Shown: positions 51,569 to 63,372 of the stretch, in pieces
Numbering within the stretch: the first letter of the stretch is position 1
Layout: each line of letters starts with the position of its first letter
Position numbers and translations under genes: made by a program
Assembly: GCA_034440635.1 (NCBI GenBank)
Contig: JAOTON010002085.1
Location: 1,054,001-1,118,000, forward strand
Direction: 5' to 3'
Length of the DNA stretch: 64,000 bases
DNA from: Lepas anatifera
Lineage: Eukaryota; Arthropoda; Thecostraca; Lepadidae
Notes under the pieces: model-generated
What the model was told of the DNA's origin: nothing
Database searches by the model: none
What the model saw: only the letters and a program-made list of their open reading frames with translations

Positions 51569-52610
51569 TCAATATTGACTTAGTTTAGTTTCAATATGTA
51601 TAATATATATATATATATATATATAAATACTTCACCATAAATGGAGAACTATGCCCTAGATCTGCCATTGAAATTTCAATTTTCACATAACTGAAAGATA
51701 TAACAATTTTGGATAAGTTGTGTAGAGCGAGTCGAGAAACCAACATTGGCACAAAGCTCTTTGTTTTAAATTTACAAAAAATGTTAAGCTTCAAAGAAAG
51801 AATAGACGTGGTTGCACTGATTTCATTGGTGTGAGTCCCTTGGGTCATTCTCACCTATGAAAAATGTCCTTATAACGATTGAGCCATCCATGCTATCTGC
51901 CTGCTCTAATTCTTAACGTAACAACTTCACATGACGGCAAATTCCAGAGAGATGGAATAAATAAGTTTTTTTAAAGAAGTATCCAATGCCAACTTAAATT
52001 CCATCTTTACCCTTGACTTTAAATTTTGAAGAGAAAAAGGATTGGACATGTAAAGTCAATTGGTACTGTGAGTCTATGTTGTGACTGCGATCAAAATTAT
52101 AATTTTGCAAACGCTCAAAAACATGTTGGTTTGATGACGTTATAAGTTATTGGAAAAATTGTTCTGAATGATTAAAAACAGAGAAAATGCGGTTTCCAGA
52201 TTAAAACTTTTATTTTGTCTATAAATAGTCATTTTTGGAATTCCGGGGAATCATACACGTTCCATTTAAGCCACTGAACATTTATACTTCCTTGGTCAGA
52301 TTAAAATTCAGAAGCAAAGACAAATATTACGTCCATAGGCAATATTTACATACTTATAGGCCTGGTGCTATTGCTAATTGCATTTTGTTTCAACAAAGGG
52401 ATCCCATAAATAAATTTTCTTCACCTTTTCAGGTACCATTCCTTTGAGTCAACCCAGTCTTACAAATGAAATTAAGTGCCTGTTCATGGCTGTTGGGAAA
52501 CCTATATAGAAGCTGTAAAAAATTAAAGTAAAGTAGCATCTGAGTACTCACCTCACTAACAACAGAGCTACAAGTAGCATCCGAATAAGGTGGATCATCT
52601 CCAGCTGCAT
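46110..52610 (-). CDS. Neuroparsin gene 2 (three coding exons)
   Basis: On the minus strand, 52610-52552, 48137-48032 and 46253-46110 join to a 102-residue protein starting MQLEMI and ending LCFQ. Residues about 8-20 form the hydrophobic signal core ([10 protein letters not shown]), with likely cleavage in RSAS at 21-24. Twelve cysteines lie at 28, 39, 48, 53, 61, 71, 77, 79, 82, 85, 93 and 100. From the third cysteine on, the spacing is identical to gene 1. The canonical CAKGPGESC motif spans the exon 2/3 junction. Sequons NWS and NET are present. Intron phases (2, 0) match gene 1. Intron 1 (4.4 kb) holds a Penelope-like element fragment and an A-type MITE; intron 2 is 1.8 kb. A TATA box lies 56 bases upstream of the ATG and a candidate AATAAA at 45843-45838. 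It is the more canonical of the two neuroparsins. Confidence 0.9.
46551..46713. mobile_element. Small MITE with CAGTGGCGGA ends
   Basis: 163 bp beginning CAGTGGCGGATACC and ending GATCCGCCACTG, an inverted terminus familiar from hAT-type MITEs. It has a short inner complementarity of CCCC runs. No convincing 8-bp target duplication. It lies within intron 2 of neuroparsin 2. Confidence 0.6.
48032..48137 (-). CDS. Neuroparsin 2, coding exon 2 (cysteines 1-4)
   Basis: Acceptor ttcctccgcag; the first C completes a Ser codon, then 35 codons run [14 protein letters not shown] and VCAK to a consensus donor gtgagt. A second AG at 48151 could extend the exon by 14 bases, but that would break the phase match with exon 1. 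Confidence 0.87.
49227..49960 (+). mobile_element. MITE family A, copy A4, 3'-truncated
   Basis: Diverged A copy starting CACGCACATTTGACAGG after CTAA. It follows A1 up to the AAAAGGTATTCCAAGG segment and then loses the right terminus. It lies in intron 1 of neuroparsin 2. Confidence 0.65.
50050..50187 (+). repeat. Two adjacent (AT)n tracts
   Basis: 50050-50105 and 50129-50187, separated by a 23-base spacer ending GTGAATTGCAAAA. Immediately downstream of the hammerhead-like motif in Penelope orientation. Confidence 0.95.
50350..50409 (-). ncRNA. Hammerhead-ribozyme-like motif
   Basis: On the minus strand, CTGAAGA (50397-50391) fits the core CUGANGA. It is followed by a hairpin GTTA/TAAC with a seven-base loop (50389-50375 region), then GAAAC (50374-50370) and GTT. 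The outer arms CAAATGA (50409-50403) and TCATTTG (50356-50350) are perfectly complementary and could form helix I. Penelope-like elements are known to carry minimal hammerheads in their terminal repeats, and this lies about 310 bases past the Penelope stop. The helix I base is mismatched and helix III is tiny, so activity is doubtful. Confidence 0.45.
50717..51510 (-). mobile_element. Penelope-like retroelement, decayed 3' coding part
   Basis: Reading the minus strand in shifting frames gives the C-terminal part of a Penelope-like polyprotein: [16 protein letters not shown] and [11 protein letters not shown] near 51490-51410, a linker to about 51360, [13 protein letters not shown] near 51120, VYKFNCP near 51030, then a GIY-YIG nuclease segment with [13 protein letters not shown] near 51000-50965 and [17 protein letters not shown] near 50800, ending in a stop at 50717. 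At least two frame disruptions (near 51400 and 51010) and loss of the reverse transcriptase show that it is dead. The truncated 5' side ends in a TA microsatellite. It lies within intron 1 of neuroparsin 2, in the same orientation. Confidence 0.75.
51516..51624 (+). repeat. Two (TA)n tracts at the Penelope 5' break
   Basis: 51516-51565 and 51604-51624, each preceded by TTTAGTTTCAATATRTA, a short direct duplication. Confidence 0.93.
52552..52610 (-). CDS. Neuroparsin 2, coding exon 1 (signal peptide)
   Basis: Nineteen codons plus AG, ending GTGAG before a consensus donor gtgagt. The MQLxM start and the phase-2 end are the same as in gene 1, which is the main reason for choosing this exon out of 4.4 kb of candidate sequence. 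Confidence 0.82.
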
Positions 52611-52665
52611 TATGATTATATAACTCACAAGAAACAAAAAAGACCTAAAAATTGAAGTATTAATG

Positions 52666-52673
52666 CTTTTATA
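52666..52673 (-). promoter_or_regulatory. TATA box of neuroparsin 2
   Basis: TATAAAAG on the minus strand, 56 bases upstream of the start codon. A start site about 30 bases downstream would leave a leader of roughly 30 bases. A tttttag about 34 bases before the ATG could instead be an acceptor for an upstream leader exon. The flank further upstream (52780-53330) is GC-richer than average. Confidence 0.55.
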
Positions 52674-53329
52674 GCACTCGAAAGCCAAACCACCGTCTTC
52701 TATCACTCCTCAGACAATCTCTTCTCAAAACCTGTCAGCTCACACGTCTTTCCTATTCAAATCAGTACGCAACACTGGAACAACGGTTTTTGGCGGTGCC
52801 GCTCTTATCACCTCGTGAGGACACAGCCGGTGCACGCCACATCTGATTGGTCACAGCGGCCGGTTGCCTGCGGCGTTTCAGTGTACCCGCTCGTTCGGAC
52901 TTGCCGCCAGTTGCGTCATCCAAAGTCGTTTCCAGGCACTGGAAGGAGGCGCCCAGAGATTGCCCAGGGTTCACTCTCATGCCAGTGCCACGTACCCGTG
53001 CTGGAACGGTTCATGGGCTGGTCATGCTTCTCCGAGAGAAAAATTGCCGGCAATTGTCCATGGTTGGAAGCCGACGTCTTCAGATGTGGTATAGAGCGCA
53101 CACTCTGGAATATACAACAGCTGGTCTCTGTTTCAAAGTAGTCTCCGGATCGAGGTCAAGTTTCTTGAAATGTCGTCAAGCTGGGGCGCTTGCTCTCCCG
53201 CAGGTGACTGGTACCGTTTCGGAGGAGGATTTGACACCCCTGCAAGGTTATGTTCGGCTGATGGTGAGAGGGAGTGGCCGGTATTTTGGGACGTGCTGGA
53301 TGATGGAAGCGTGATATCTTAACACCAGG

Positions 53330-54740
53330 AACGTGGACAGAACATGCTTGGTGGAGTTTGACCGACAGTTGGGGGCGCGAAGCTCTGGCCTGGTATCAAC
53401 GTGTCGTCAGAAGCTGACATCATGGTATCTCACATAGCGGGAACCAAGCTTGCATTAGGCATGAGTGTGCTACAGCTGCATGTTTACAGTAGTTCCGCAC
53501 ATATATTTGTTCATCTATTCATTTCATCCAACTAATCAATCATATTTCACCTCGGCCAACAAAAATTTAAGAGTTGTACATCCCTGATATTTTTTCAGTT
53601 ATTCAAATGCTTCTATATCTTTGGGTTGGACGTTTACAAAAGCCACTGAACTATTACTCCCAGTGAGGAGAGTAAAACACTCACTGACATCATTCAAAAT
53701 GTTGTTGCGCTAAAACCAATAAAAAACAGTATGGTTCGTTCCTTTCATACCTTATCTTGTGACATGCAAAGAAAATTTGTCAATTTAAACCAGTTAAAGA
53801 TGGTGATTTGTACTGACACATCCAGGTGTCAAGGAGGACATATCACAAGGCTGATAATTTATTATCGGGTCCCCAAGCAGTTCCCAATAAATCAGGTATA
53901 TGCTAGACAGCAAAAATATATAAAAAACTTACAAAAATCTTCCCCAAAGCTAAGTGACATCAAAATCATTCAGAACACGACAAAAAGTATCAATTTCGTT
54001 AAAGATCGCTGGCGTTCCTACGTCTCATCCCTTTCCCCATTCAGATTTCCACCCATGGAAGTCATATCGTGCCCCGCCCCCCCCCACCACCACTTGCCTG
54101 CAGTCAGCATAATCTCGGCTCAGATGACCTCTCCCAAACTGAAGTCCTGGATTCGTCAATGACGATTTGCACCAATATTTACCAGCTGGAGGAGTGGCCT
54201 CACTGTCGCTTCCCAGACAGCTGGAAAACCGTGAAGCTTCAAACAACAGTTCGGCAGGTCTCAGCGCTGCTGCAGTCGGTAAATACCAATAACTGGACAA
54301 TTATTTCTAAACTACGTTCGGAAATGATGAACCGATACATGCGGAAGGTAATGAACGAGATATCCCGCTCTTTGTGAATAGAGAATGTTTGTAGTGTCTA
54401 TGTGCAAACAAGTAACTATTGCCACACCTTGTGTTAAGCCAGCGAACCAGTTGGCCTCCAACTGGTTTTAATCGTTCATCTTGGTGGGTGGGTGGTGTTC
54501 ATTTTGAGCTAAATGTTTCAAAGTGGCTGCAAAACTGAATAGCGCAGCGTCCCCAAACTTCTTTTTTTCAAAAGTTTGCTTGGAGCTCTCTGCATGACTT
54601 TGGGAAAAGAAGACAGCTCAATAGGCAAAACAATTTATATTCTTAACCACATTTCTAATCGAAGTCTCCCGCACTTTCCACACGTCCTGTTGATGTCTTA
54701 GTGTGACTGTTTTCCTTGTCTGTATATTTGTTCCGATTTC
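53330..54740. other. Upstream flank of neuroparsin 2, nothing assigned
   Basis: Includes a frame of 143 codons (53731-54162) with unremarkable composition and a C-run at 54070-54085. No gene recognised. Confidence 0.3.
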
Positions 54741-54748
54741 CATGTTAA

Positions 54749-55600
54749 AGAGAATGTGGCACCTTTATAACGTGATTTCAACTGAGATAGCCAAGTTTTA
54801 AGACTTGCTGTAAACCCCGTTACTCAATGTATCATGTGTCTTGAAAATCAAAATTTCCGTGGAGAAAAGAAAAAAACCTGCCTGAAATGTACCTCAAATC
54901 TACCCCAGGCAGGTGGCCACAGTTGTCAGCTGTTGGTGTAACGACGGTGCTGACGTCACAGTATGGAAAGCCTATTGCATTTGGTAGCAGTTACCAGATC
55001 ATCAATCCACATCCTCAAGCAGAGGCTTATTTTTCACCCCAGAGGGACATTCTAAAAATCAAAATATTGAGCTCATTATATATTTTGTAGAGAAATAATT
55101 GATGTTTTCAAAATTGTCGGCTAAAAATACTCCCTAATTACACTAAATTCCTAGATTCGACCAAGGTGCCACATTCCCTTTAAAGGGAATGTGGCACCTT
55201 GGTCGAATCCTGGAATTTAGTGTAATTAGGGGTACATTTAGCCGAAAAATACCATAAGCGCAATATTTTTATTTCTAAAATGTTCCTCTCGGGAAGAAAT
55301 TAAAGATATGCCTGTGGATGATGTCATGATCTGACAACCACTACCATATTCAATACGCTTCAAGAGCTTCGATTGGCTGATACTCACCGTGACGTCCGCA
55401 AATGTCGTCACACCAACAGCCATGACAACCGGTGGCCTGCTGCTAAGGGTACATGTGGGGTACATTTCAGGTAGTTTTTAGCTTTTCTCGATGGAAATTT
55501 TGGGTTTCAAGACAAATGATATATAGAGTACCTGGTTTTCTGAAATGCTTTATAACTTGGCTATCTCAGTTAAAATCACGTTAAAAGGTGCCACATTCCC
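54749..55600. mobile_element. Two copies of MITE G joined head to head
   Basis: Copy 54749-55179 and its inverted copy 55184-55600 meet at one TTAA (55180-55183). Termini read AGGGAATGTGGCACC; outer flanks are TTAA at 54745 and 55601. The central ~90 bp is an almost perfect palindrome, and the arms (including the segment with CTATCTCAGTTAAAATCACG) match in reverse over their full length. No coding capacity. Confidence 0.75.
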
Positions 55601-56048
55601 TTAAAACTCATTACAGGTAGGTACGGTGCAAGACAATTCAAGCGACCACGCATCAAGATATATGAAGATAAAATAAGCCTCCAATTCATAGTGGGAGATG
55701 AAGACGCTTCCAAGTCACTTCAGCTCACCCTAAGAAGGCACTTTTTCTTCAGAGCTTAAATAATCATGTGAAACCCATTTACACCGTGAATATATCAATA
55801 GCTACAATTCTGCTATTCAAGTTTTTTTCGTATCAGTGACCTAGCCTCAGGTCAGAATAGTGACCTTCCTGTTGTTAGCCGATGGCGAAGTTCTTAGGTC
55901 ACACCTTTGTCAGTTCATACGGCTCGGGTCCACTTATATATTTCAATACCACGGTTCCCCGGTACGTTCCCTATTTCTTAATTCAAATGTTTTACCGGTG
56001 GTCTCAGGAAGTTTTTTTTAGAGCACGGGAGCAGTTTTCAATGCTTAA

Positions 56049-56135
56049 AGGGAATGTGGCACATCGGCCGAATCCCGTAACTTACTAAATAATTTCCGGA
56101 CTTCTAGATATGTCTTTTGTCCTCTTTCCTGTGCT
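56049..56135 (+). mobile_element. MITE G terminus, solo fragment
   Basis: After TTAA, AGGGAATGTGGCACATCGG continues as a diverged G end (CGAATCC) and then loses similarity. Confidence 0.5.
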
Positions 56136-57301
56136 TTGATTGAATTATTAGCCGGACATCGCTTTTAGCGAGAGTGATGCGCTCACAGATACTGTGGCCT
56201 GTCCTACCAGCCGGTCCTCTCGCTGCTGCAGCTCCAAACCAGAATGATCTGGACAGAGCACTCAAGTGACCCTCTAGAGGACTTAAAAATGTTCTCGTTA
56301 TGGGGGTGTCTGACCAGCATGTAGTTTGTTTAGAAGAGAGTTCAAGTCAGTGGCCACACCAGCGACGACCATGCCACATTTGGACTTTCTAAGAAGCTCG
56401 CCTGCGCGAAGTACCTACAGCCCCCGGTTCGGTGAGAATGCTGGAGAGAATCAGCCTGCAGCCTCCGGCGTCTCTGATGTTGTCGTCGGACCTCGGGACT
56501 GGGTCCCATTCAGATTGAGCCGGGTCTGAGCCAACTGGCCCCTCTGTCCCGATGATGATCCAGTGTTCATCAGTGGTCCAGAGGTGCTTAAACAGCAGCT
56601 CAAACTCTACCTTAACTACCTGCAGTGACATGTCGCGGCATGTTTACGATTTTATTCATATGTAGGGGAGACCTGCCCATGTCAGACTTATGGGCAGTCA
56701 CGTTTTGAAGCCCTACATGAACGCTCCCCGACCTGGTCGCTAATCGAATATCGGGAAAATCATTGACCTTGCGCATGACAAGCCCACACCGTGGCACACA
56801 GCTACACTAAATATTTATTTAGGGGAAATGTGACACTCCTCACAAGCCACTGACAGTTCTTTCCAAAGTTTATTTAACCAGCATGCATTCCAGAGAATTT
56901 TGCAGCAACCGCGTCGATCAAACCGTTTACTGCGGTACTGGAATGAGCGCCCAGTGAATTACTACACGTGCGGCTGGGAGATTGGGCACGGTCCCGCCTA
57001 GAGACCCAGAACCACAAAAACCATCCGCGGACAAACATCCGGAAAACCTTGACCAATATCGCAAGGTGTTGTACTCGTCCAGCAAATATTTATGAAGCGC
57101 GATGCTTATGGATTTTTTCTCTATGGTGAGGCTTAGACTGTAAACGCATAACCTACATAAATGAAATATGTTCTGTCCACGAAACCATGCTTTAAATGTT
57201 AAACAGACCCGTGGTGCTTTATGCAGGGCGTTTCCAGGGAAATTTTGTTTTAGCTTTTTGTTCACTGGAAGGGAACTATCAATCACTGCAAAATACATTA
57301 A

Positions 57302-57880
57302 CCCGGCACCACTTGGGCTCTTTTCATACACACCACTGCCTGGGGTCCGATCGGACCCCGCGATCTAAAAAAGGGGAAGTGATACAGAAAAAACTTGAAT
57401 GGGCAATGGAAGCGCCTTAAGGTCTTTTTCTTTGATACCGAATTTAAACCATATCTGTATACATGTGACGTCACAGTAAGACAAATGGGTCAAATTTTGG
57501 TCAGTTTAGAAAATATATTTGAGCTCAGAAATCATTAAAGCTAAAAGAAGCCGAAAGACAAAAAATGTGTTTCTCTTTACTCAAGCATTCAAATGATATG
57601 CATCATGGCCTTGCAAGATTACATTGTGAACTTGAACTTAGGCAAAATTCACAAAGGAGCTTTCGATGTCACGTTTCATATAATTCAAATCCTTTGGACC
57701 TGCTCATTGCTATTTTTCTAAATGTAATGTCGAGTTATTCCCTGGTTTTGTCAGCCTTAATTTTGGAAGAAGTGAATCGCCTTACATGGGTTTAGAACTG
57801 ACGTCATAATTAGTGGACCCAACCTGACCCGTCAATTGACGTTCATATGTTGTCAATGCTCTGGCAAGTGCAGATCACCG
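57302..57880 (-). mobile_element. MITE family D, copy D5, partial
   Basis: Begins at TTAA with CCCGGCACCACTTGGGC, then GGTCCGATCGGACC and GGGGAAGTGATACAG. Similarity to D2 fades near 57880. Confidence 0.5.
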
Positions 57881-58146
57881 GCTGTGGCGTCACACCTCGT
57901 AGCCTGTATCATGGGAAAATTAGATGCTTAAATATCCAAATTTTTGCATTAAGAGGCCCAGAATCGGAGATGAAATATCTATTTCTTGAATTTGGGATAA
58001 ACATGGTTAACGTGTATTCTCACAAATTCGTAAGCGGGCAGTGCAATTAGCAGCAGTTTACCACACGGCCCAAAGGTGAAGAAACTCCTCCACGTCCATG
58101 TGACATCAATCGGGCGTGAAGGAGTCTGTCTTGTACATGACTTTAA

Positions 58147-58560
58147 CCCTCGCCCCACCGGGGGCCATCGATGGCCCCTAAGGTTTTTTCAAGATAGCAA
58201 AAAAACGACGAAACGCAGGACCGCGGTTGAGCGCTCTATCTCTCACCTCATCATTTTCCCACCATCCCTGAAAATTTTTACCCCGGGTCACCCAAGGTCA
58301 GGTCACCAGGCGAGGTCAACCAAGGTCACCTCACTTCAACTTTGAAGCTCTATCAAAGCTACATTTCTTAGTCGATCGATTTTAAACTTGCTACACCTCA
58401 TGACCCTTTCAGGGTCTACAAGGTGTATATCCGGGATTTTTCGATTTCGTGACCTGAGGTCAGGTCACGAGGCGACCTCTCCCATTGGAAAAGCATGGTG
58501 AAAAGCTGTCTTATGATCTAAAAGCCACAAAAAAGATTGCAGATACTCAGATCAGCATGT
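58147..58560 (-). mobile_element. MITE family B, fragment B4
   Basis: Starts at TTAA with CCCTCGCCCCACCGGGGGCC and matches the reverse complement of the right part of B2 up to about 58560, where similarity stops. Confidence 0.6.
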
Positions 58561-59491
58561 TCACATAAATCACCCCTCCCAATATAGATGATGGCGGATG
58601 CATCGTGCACCCCCAAACTAGGACTTGCCTATTTTCTAATTAACCATTCATGCCATAGACGATCCCCTGCAAAATTTAAGCAATAGCTGCTTAACCCTAG
58701 AATGGTATAGGTTATTGTAGGCTAATAGAAGGTTATCTTAGGCTAGCTTTGAAACCAGCGTAGGCTAAAGTAGGTTCCATCTCTTAACCGCAGTGATACC
58801 TTTCACTGCGGCTCTAAAGCCAACCACACTCATACTCTTACTAACAATCTAACTGTCCTCTCACACTTCTCTTTTCCTCTGCGCGGCGGCTGCCCAACAG
58901 GAGAGGGGAGCTGCAGCCTCACCTCCGGGTTGCAGGGTAGATTCGCGGCACCCTGGCCAGGTGTTTAGAGCAGTTTCTAAAGTATGAAAATGTGTGATTT
59001 AACGGATGTTTTCGAGTAACGTAGACAAAGTGGACATCATTAGCTGACACACAAATTTCTAAATTCCAAAATATAAATTTAAGGTCTTCAACCACAGCGA
59101 TAACAGTCATCCCTTCGCACTCTGCGGGTCCAAATTTTAAAAGAACTCCTTTGGCATGGCTTATGCTATCGCCACGACCGTCCATTCGCAAGCTGAAACA
59201 TCTTGCAACCCTTTACTTGAAATAACTCCCATTGCTTTAACAGACTAACGTAGCTTGCCCTCACGCAAAATGCTAAAATTCTCCTCACACACTTCTTTAG
59301 AGGCGGACAAAGGTGCTATGCACAGAACGCCTTATAAAAAGCCTTAAGTATGTAAGTCACTCGCCAGCGTAGTATTTTCAGCGAGTGGGCGAGACGTAGG
59401 GCTTACGATCAATCAGATTACTGCAACCATATTGAAGGTATATCTACAGGGTTTGAACTGAGCCAATAGACCCCTTTACTTTGAATCTTAA

Positions 59492-60460
59492 CCCGCGCCC
59501 CACCGGGGTCCGGCGCCACTTGCCCCACCGGGGGCCATCGATGGCCCCCCTTAACTCCGAAAATATGGGCGTTAGCGCAAATCTGCAAGTGAATGAAAGC
59601 TCGCGTGAATTCAGTAGAATTACTTGCATGTTTTAGTGTCAGGTCAATGGTTTGACCTCCAGAGGTCAAATTAGGTCAAGATCGGCTATTTTACTCAAAT
59701 ATGCAATGATTAAGCAAACTGGGCATAACTCTTTGTCATTAGGCTATTGAGGCCTGGTAAGTACATTTGATAGCAAATTGCCAGTACTTTTTCGCTATGT
59801 GGAACGTAAGACCTCCCGCCAGTGGTTTGACGCCAGGGTCACCTCGTGACCTAATATGACCTGAGGTCCGAAAGGTCAAAAGTGACCTTGCCGTATATTA
59901 AATGAAAGCCAGTGACAAGACAAACACGATGGTGTTTGTTTCACCGCTCTAGCTTAATTAGGTCAAAAGTTTTGTCCAAATACTGTTTTTGACCTCTGGT
60001 GACCTTGGATGACCTTGGAAAAGTCAAGGGCAAATATGACCCTGGGATCCGTGAAGGGTGTCCAAAACGTTGTTCTGAGCAGTCTGAGTATTTGCAATCA
60101 TTTTTGTGGCTTTTATATCATGAAATAGCTTTTCCCATGCTTTGTCAATGGGAGAGGTCGCCTCGTGACCTGACCTCAGGGCACGAAATCGAAAATCCCG
60201 GATATACACCTTGTAGACCCTGGAGGGGTCATGAAGTGTAGGAAGTTTCAAATCGATCGACTTTGAAATGTAGCTCTTACAGAGCTCTAAAGGTGAAGTG
60301 AGGTGACCTTGGTTGCCTCGTCTGGTGACCTGACCTTGGGTGACCCGGGGTAAAAATTTCAGGGATGATGGGAAATGATGCAGTGGAGGTGGCCCTCACC
60401 GTGGTGCTGGCCTCGTCTTTTTCTGCTATCCAAACCTTAGGGGGCCATCTGGCCGGTGGG
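59492..60460 (+). mobile_element. MITE family B, copy B2
   Basis: 969 bp, complete. It starts CCCGCGCCCCACCGGGG after TTAA and ends GGCCGGTGGG before TTAA. This uninterrupted copy is the reference for judging the A1 insertion in B1. Confidence 0.75.
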
Positions 60461-60570
60461 TTAAAGCCAGCGGAAATTTATGCTGAGAGCTTTAGGTGAA
60501 ATTAAATATATCAATGGCGATGTCTCAACACGCTCTACAAAACTGCTATCTCACTTCAAAACCTATCAGC

Positions 60571-60666
60571 GAAAAGATATGCCAAGTACATCGGCGCCGT
60601 TTTTATACTGTCTCCAAGAAACCCGAGGGGTGGCGGGTATCTGCCCCCCCTTCATCAATGCACGCG
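60571..60666 (+). mobile_element. MITE family A, right-end fragment A5
   Basis: About 96 bp equal to the right end of A1 (CGGCGCCGTTTTT, CCCGAGG, terminal GCACGCG) ending at TTAA 60667-60670. It lies 110 bases after element B2. Confidence 0.6.
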
Positions 60667-61629
60667 TTAAAATGGCCCACAGCAGGGCCATGTTAACACA
60701 CTATCGGCCATCTGCTACCCTTGTCATGCTTTTATCTACGCTATATATCATGCAGGGCCTCGGTAGTGGCTAATCAACCGTAAACACCCCAGACGTCCTG
60801 GAACAGTTTGTCGTTTGCCGTGAACCGGCGCGGACAGTGGGACCGTGACCTGTACCTTCTGCACTTTAATGACGGAGCTGCTCTCCTCGCTCACAGAAGC
60901 CTCCAGGCATAGAGCCCTGACACTGACTGTAAGCTGAGCAATGCATGTACAATGATGTCGGATAGTCATAAATCCCTGACGAATCCAGAAATATAGAATG
61001 GTCCGGCTCTCAACTGTGGAGCTATAAATTATCAGCCATGACTCGGAACACCTGCTGAGCTAAATCTGCTATGAGTAGGGATATCCGTGCTGTCGATAAT
61101 AGAAGCAAACGCAAGCAGGTAGTGCACTTCACTGGCAAAGGCCATTTGAGGCCAACGACGATTTTACCTTTCATATGATTGCTGATCCTGGATAGCTTTT
61201 GGCTAGCAAGCTGTCAAAGGTAAAGCCGGTTGACAGCTGTGTTTGGATACATTAAATGATTTTATGAAATTAGATCATTTTAATTCATGACTTTGCTGGA
61301 TCTCGAATGGGTCAGACAAAGCGAAATCACCTAGGAAACCGCTAAGCAATTTGCTCAACTAATCTGGGTCAAAATCATGTCATCCATTTCCTCATTATTC
61401 AGCCGGGCATATTGAAATGAAGCTGCCGGTGTCACGGGGCCACGTGAGGTCACTGACCCATGTCACACGCTCAGTGGTGAAGAACCATTCAGGTGTGACC
61501 ATGTCATTGTAAATATCATACGCACTGGAGGCGGGGGGAGGGAAGGGTCGGAGGTCCCCTACCTATTTTTCTGAGGTGACCGGAAAGCCGCTGGTAGCCA
61601 AAAAATGATGCTTGGCCAAATCTGAGACG

Positions 61630-62040
61630 CGACACGTCGATTGGTGAACAATTGTTTGCTTAAGGCCTTCAAAATCAGACCTGCATTTTGAGATCGCCAC
61701 AATCAAGCGGTCGGACCTGTTTGCTTGTGTTGGAGGCCGAGTGGGGACGTCATAACTCTATATAAACGGGATGATATTTTAAGGTCACCTCACATGGGTC
61801 GGCCAATGTCGGCCAAGGCCATATCGACTAGGCCCCGTGTTTCCGTAATGGCGTCTCTGACATATTATGTATGCGTGTGTTGGTAACGAAGGTCAATGTC
61901 AAATATCACGGGTAAGAGTCAATCCTCATTTCCCGCCAAACAGTTGCTATAGTGCTAGTTATGATGTACATAAATATAGGTAGTATTCTATATTATGTCC
62001 TCATGGGCCAATGACCATGCAGAAGCTTGACCCCAAACCA
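61630..62040 (+). repeat. Repeat E, copy 4
   Basis: Same orientation as copy 1: TTTTGAGATCGCCACAATC, TATATAAACGGGATGATAT and ACAGTTGCTATAGTGC. Confidence 0.5.
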
Positions 62041-62559
62041 CTCTCCATTGCGGGTGTTAACGCGCGTCCCTATGGGAGTGAACATCGCTCCCTCCTGATT
62101 TCCACCAAATAGCTAAAAAACGAGACGCAGAACAACGCAACTTACAGAACATACCTTACACCTGATCAATTTCATGCATCCGCTCTTTTTTAGATCAGGT
62201 CATGTCAGGCCAAGTAACAATTTAAGGTAAAGCGAACAGACATAAAAACCCAAAATAATGGGTTGAAAGCAGAGGAAAAACAACATCTTCCAAATGATCA
62301 GTTGAAAAATTTTAAAATATGACGAAGTCATCAGGGTCTAAAAATATGTTTTCCGGGAATTTCTATCTTGTTGACCTAAGATTTTGTCAATTTTTCGGCA
62401 CTCAATTTTAAGGATATGGTGAAAAATGTTTTTTCAATCAATACTAGATATATTAACTTGAAGGCCCTTGTATATTACATTCTTAGTACAATCCCAAGCA
62501 TACTGTTGAGTTTGTGAGAATCTGGCCTTTTAAAGGTCATGAAAGGTCACATGAGCTCA

Positions 62560-63030
62560 CAGTGATTAATTTTTTGTCAATAGTTTCTCACTAAATTGAG
62601 ATAGAACTTCCATTTTGATTTCAATGTGCTTGTCTTGTCTCGGTAAGTAAATCGATATGCAGCATGACTGAACCAACTACCAGGTCACCAAGTGGCTCAA
62701 CACTGAACTCACCATCACATCACCATAAATTTCCGTTTCAAGAGTTTTCGGATGGCGTATAGAAACCTAGTCTAACTCTTCTACAAGCTGAGTTACATCT
62801 TGGTTTTGTCAGCCTCATTTTAGAATACAAGATCGTTCTACATTGGTTTAGAAATGACGCCATAACTTGGTGCACCAAGGACATGGCCTTACTTGACCCG
62901 CCAATTCTTGTCATAAATTGTCAAATTAATCGTCCTACAGGCATTCAAGGTAACTCGGATCTCCTTCACAGCGGCTCGGTATAATTCGCAAAAAAACAAG
63001 GGGCTCACTCGGACACCCCAGGCGGTGAAT
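62560..63030 (-). repeat. Family D fragment
   Basis: Matches the left half of D in reverse, including CGGCTCGGTATAATTCGC and ACACCCCAGGCGGTG. No TTAA ends seen. Confidence 0.4.
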
Positions 63031-63154
63031 GGATATAGATAGAGTGACGCAGGGTCCCAAACAAAAATGCACAAACATTTTGTATCTTGGAATCATTAAA
63101 TGATTTAGGAATGTAATAGGGTTGTACATGGGTACTGTATTCATCTGTAATAAT

Positions 63155-63335
63155 AGTTTTTGGGGTTTAACGACGCATCAACTGTCAGGGTCTTACGGCG
63201 TCACCAACTCTCACCCTGTTGGAAGGGATGTTGGGGATCAGATCGACTTTTACAGAAGCTCCGCCGGGACTTGAACCCGGGACCGGTGGCTTAGAAGACA
63301 AGGGTGCTATCCACTAAGCCACCTCAGGCCCTCAG
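63155..63335 (-). mobile_element. tRNA-derived SINE 4 (best tRNA head)
   Basis: Reverse complement of the SINE 1 layout with intact A box TGGCTTAGTGG, CTTCTAA anticodon loop and B box GGTTCAAGTCC. Ends in the same tail domain at 63155. The tRNA part resembles tRNA-Arg(TCT) but is joined to SINE body, so it is not a functional tRNA gene. Confidence 0.8.
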
Positions 63336-63356
63336 GGGGGGCGGCTGTCCCTGCCA

Positions 63357-63372
63357 CCCCCCCCCCCCCCCC
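63357..63372 (+). repeat. Poly(C) run
   Basis: Sixteen C residues, a likely length-error site. Confidence 0.9.

Noticed and set aside
63240..63335. tRNA-Arg(TCT) gene on the minus strand
   Set aside because: A and B boxes are intact, but it continues into the SINE body and lacks a terminating T-run directly after an acceptor stem; treated as a SINE head.
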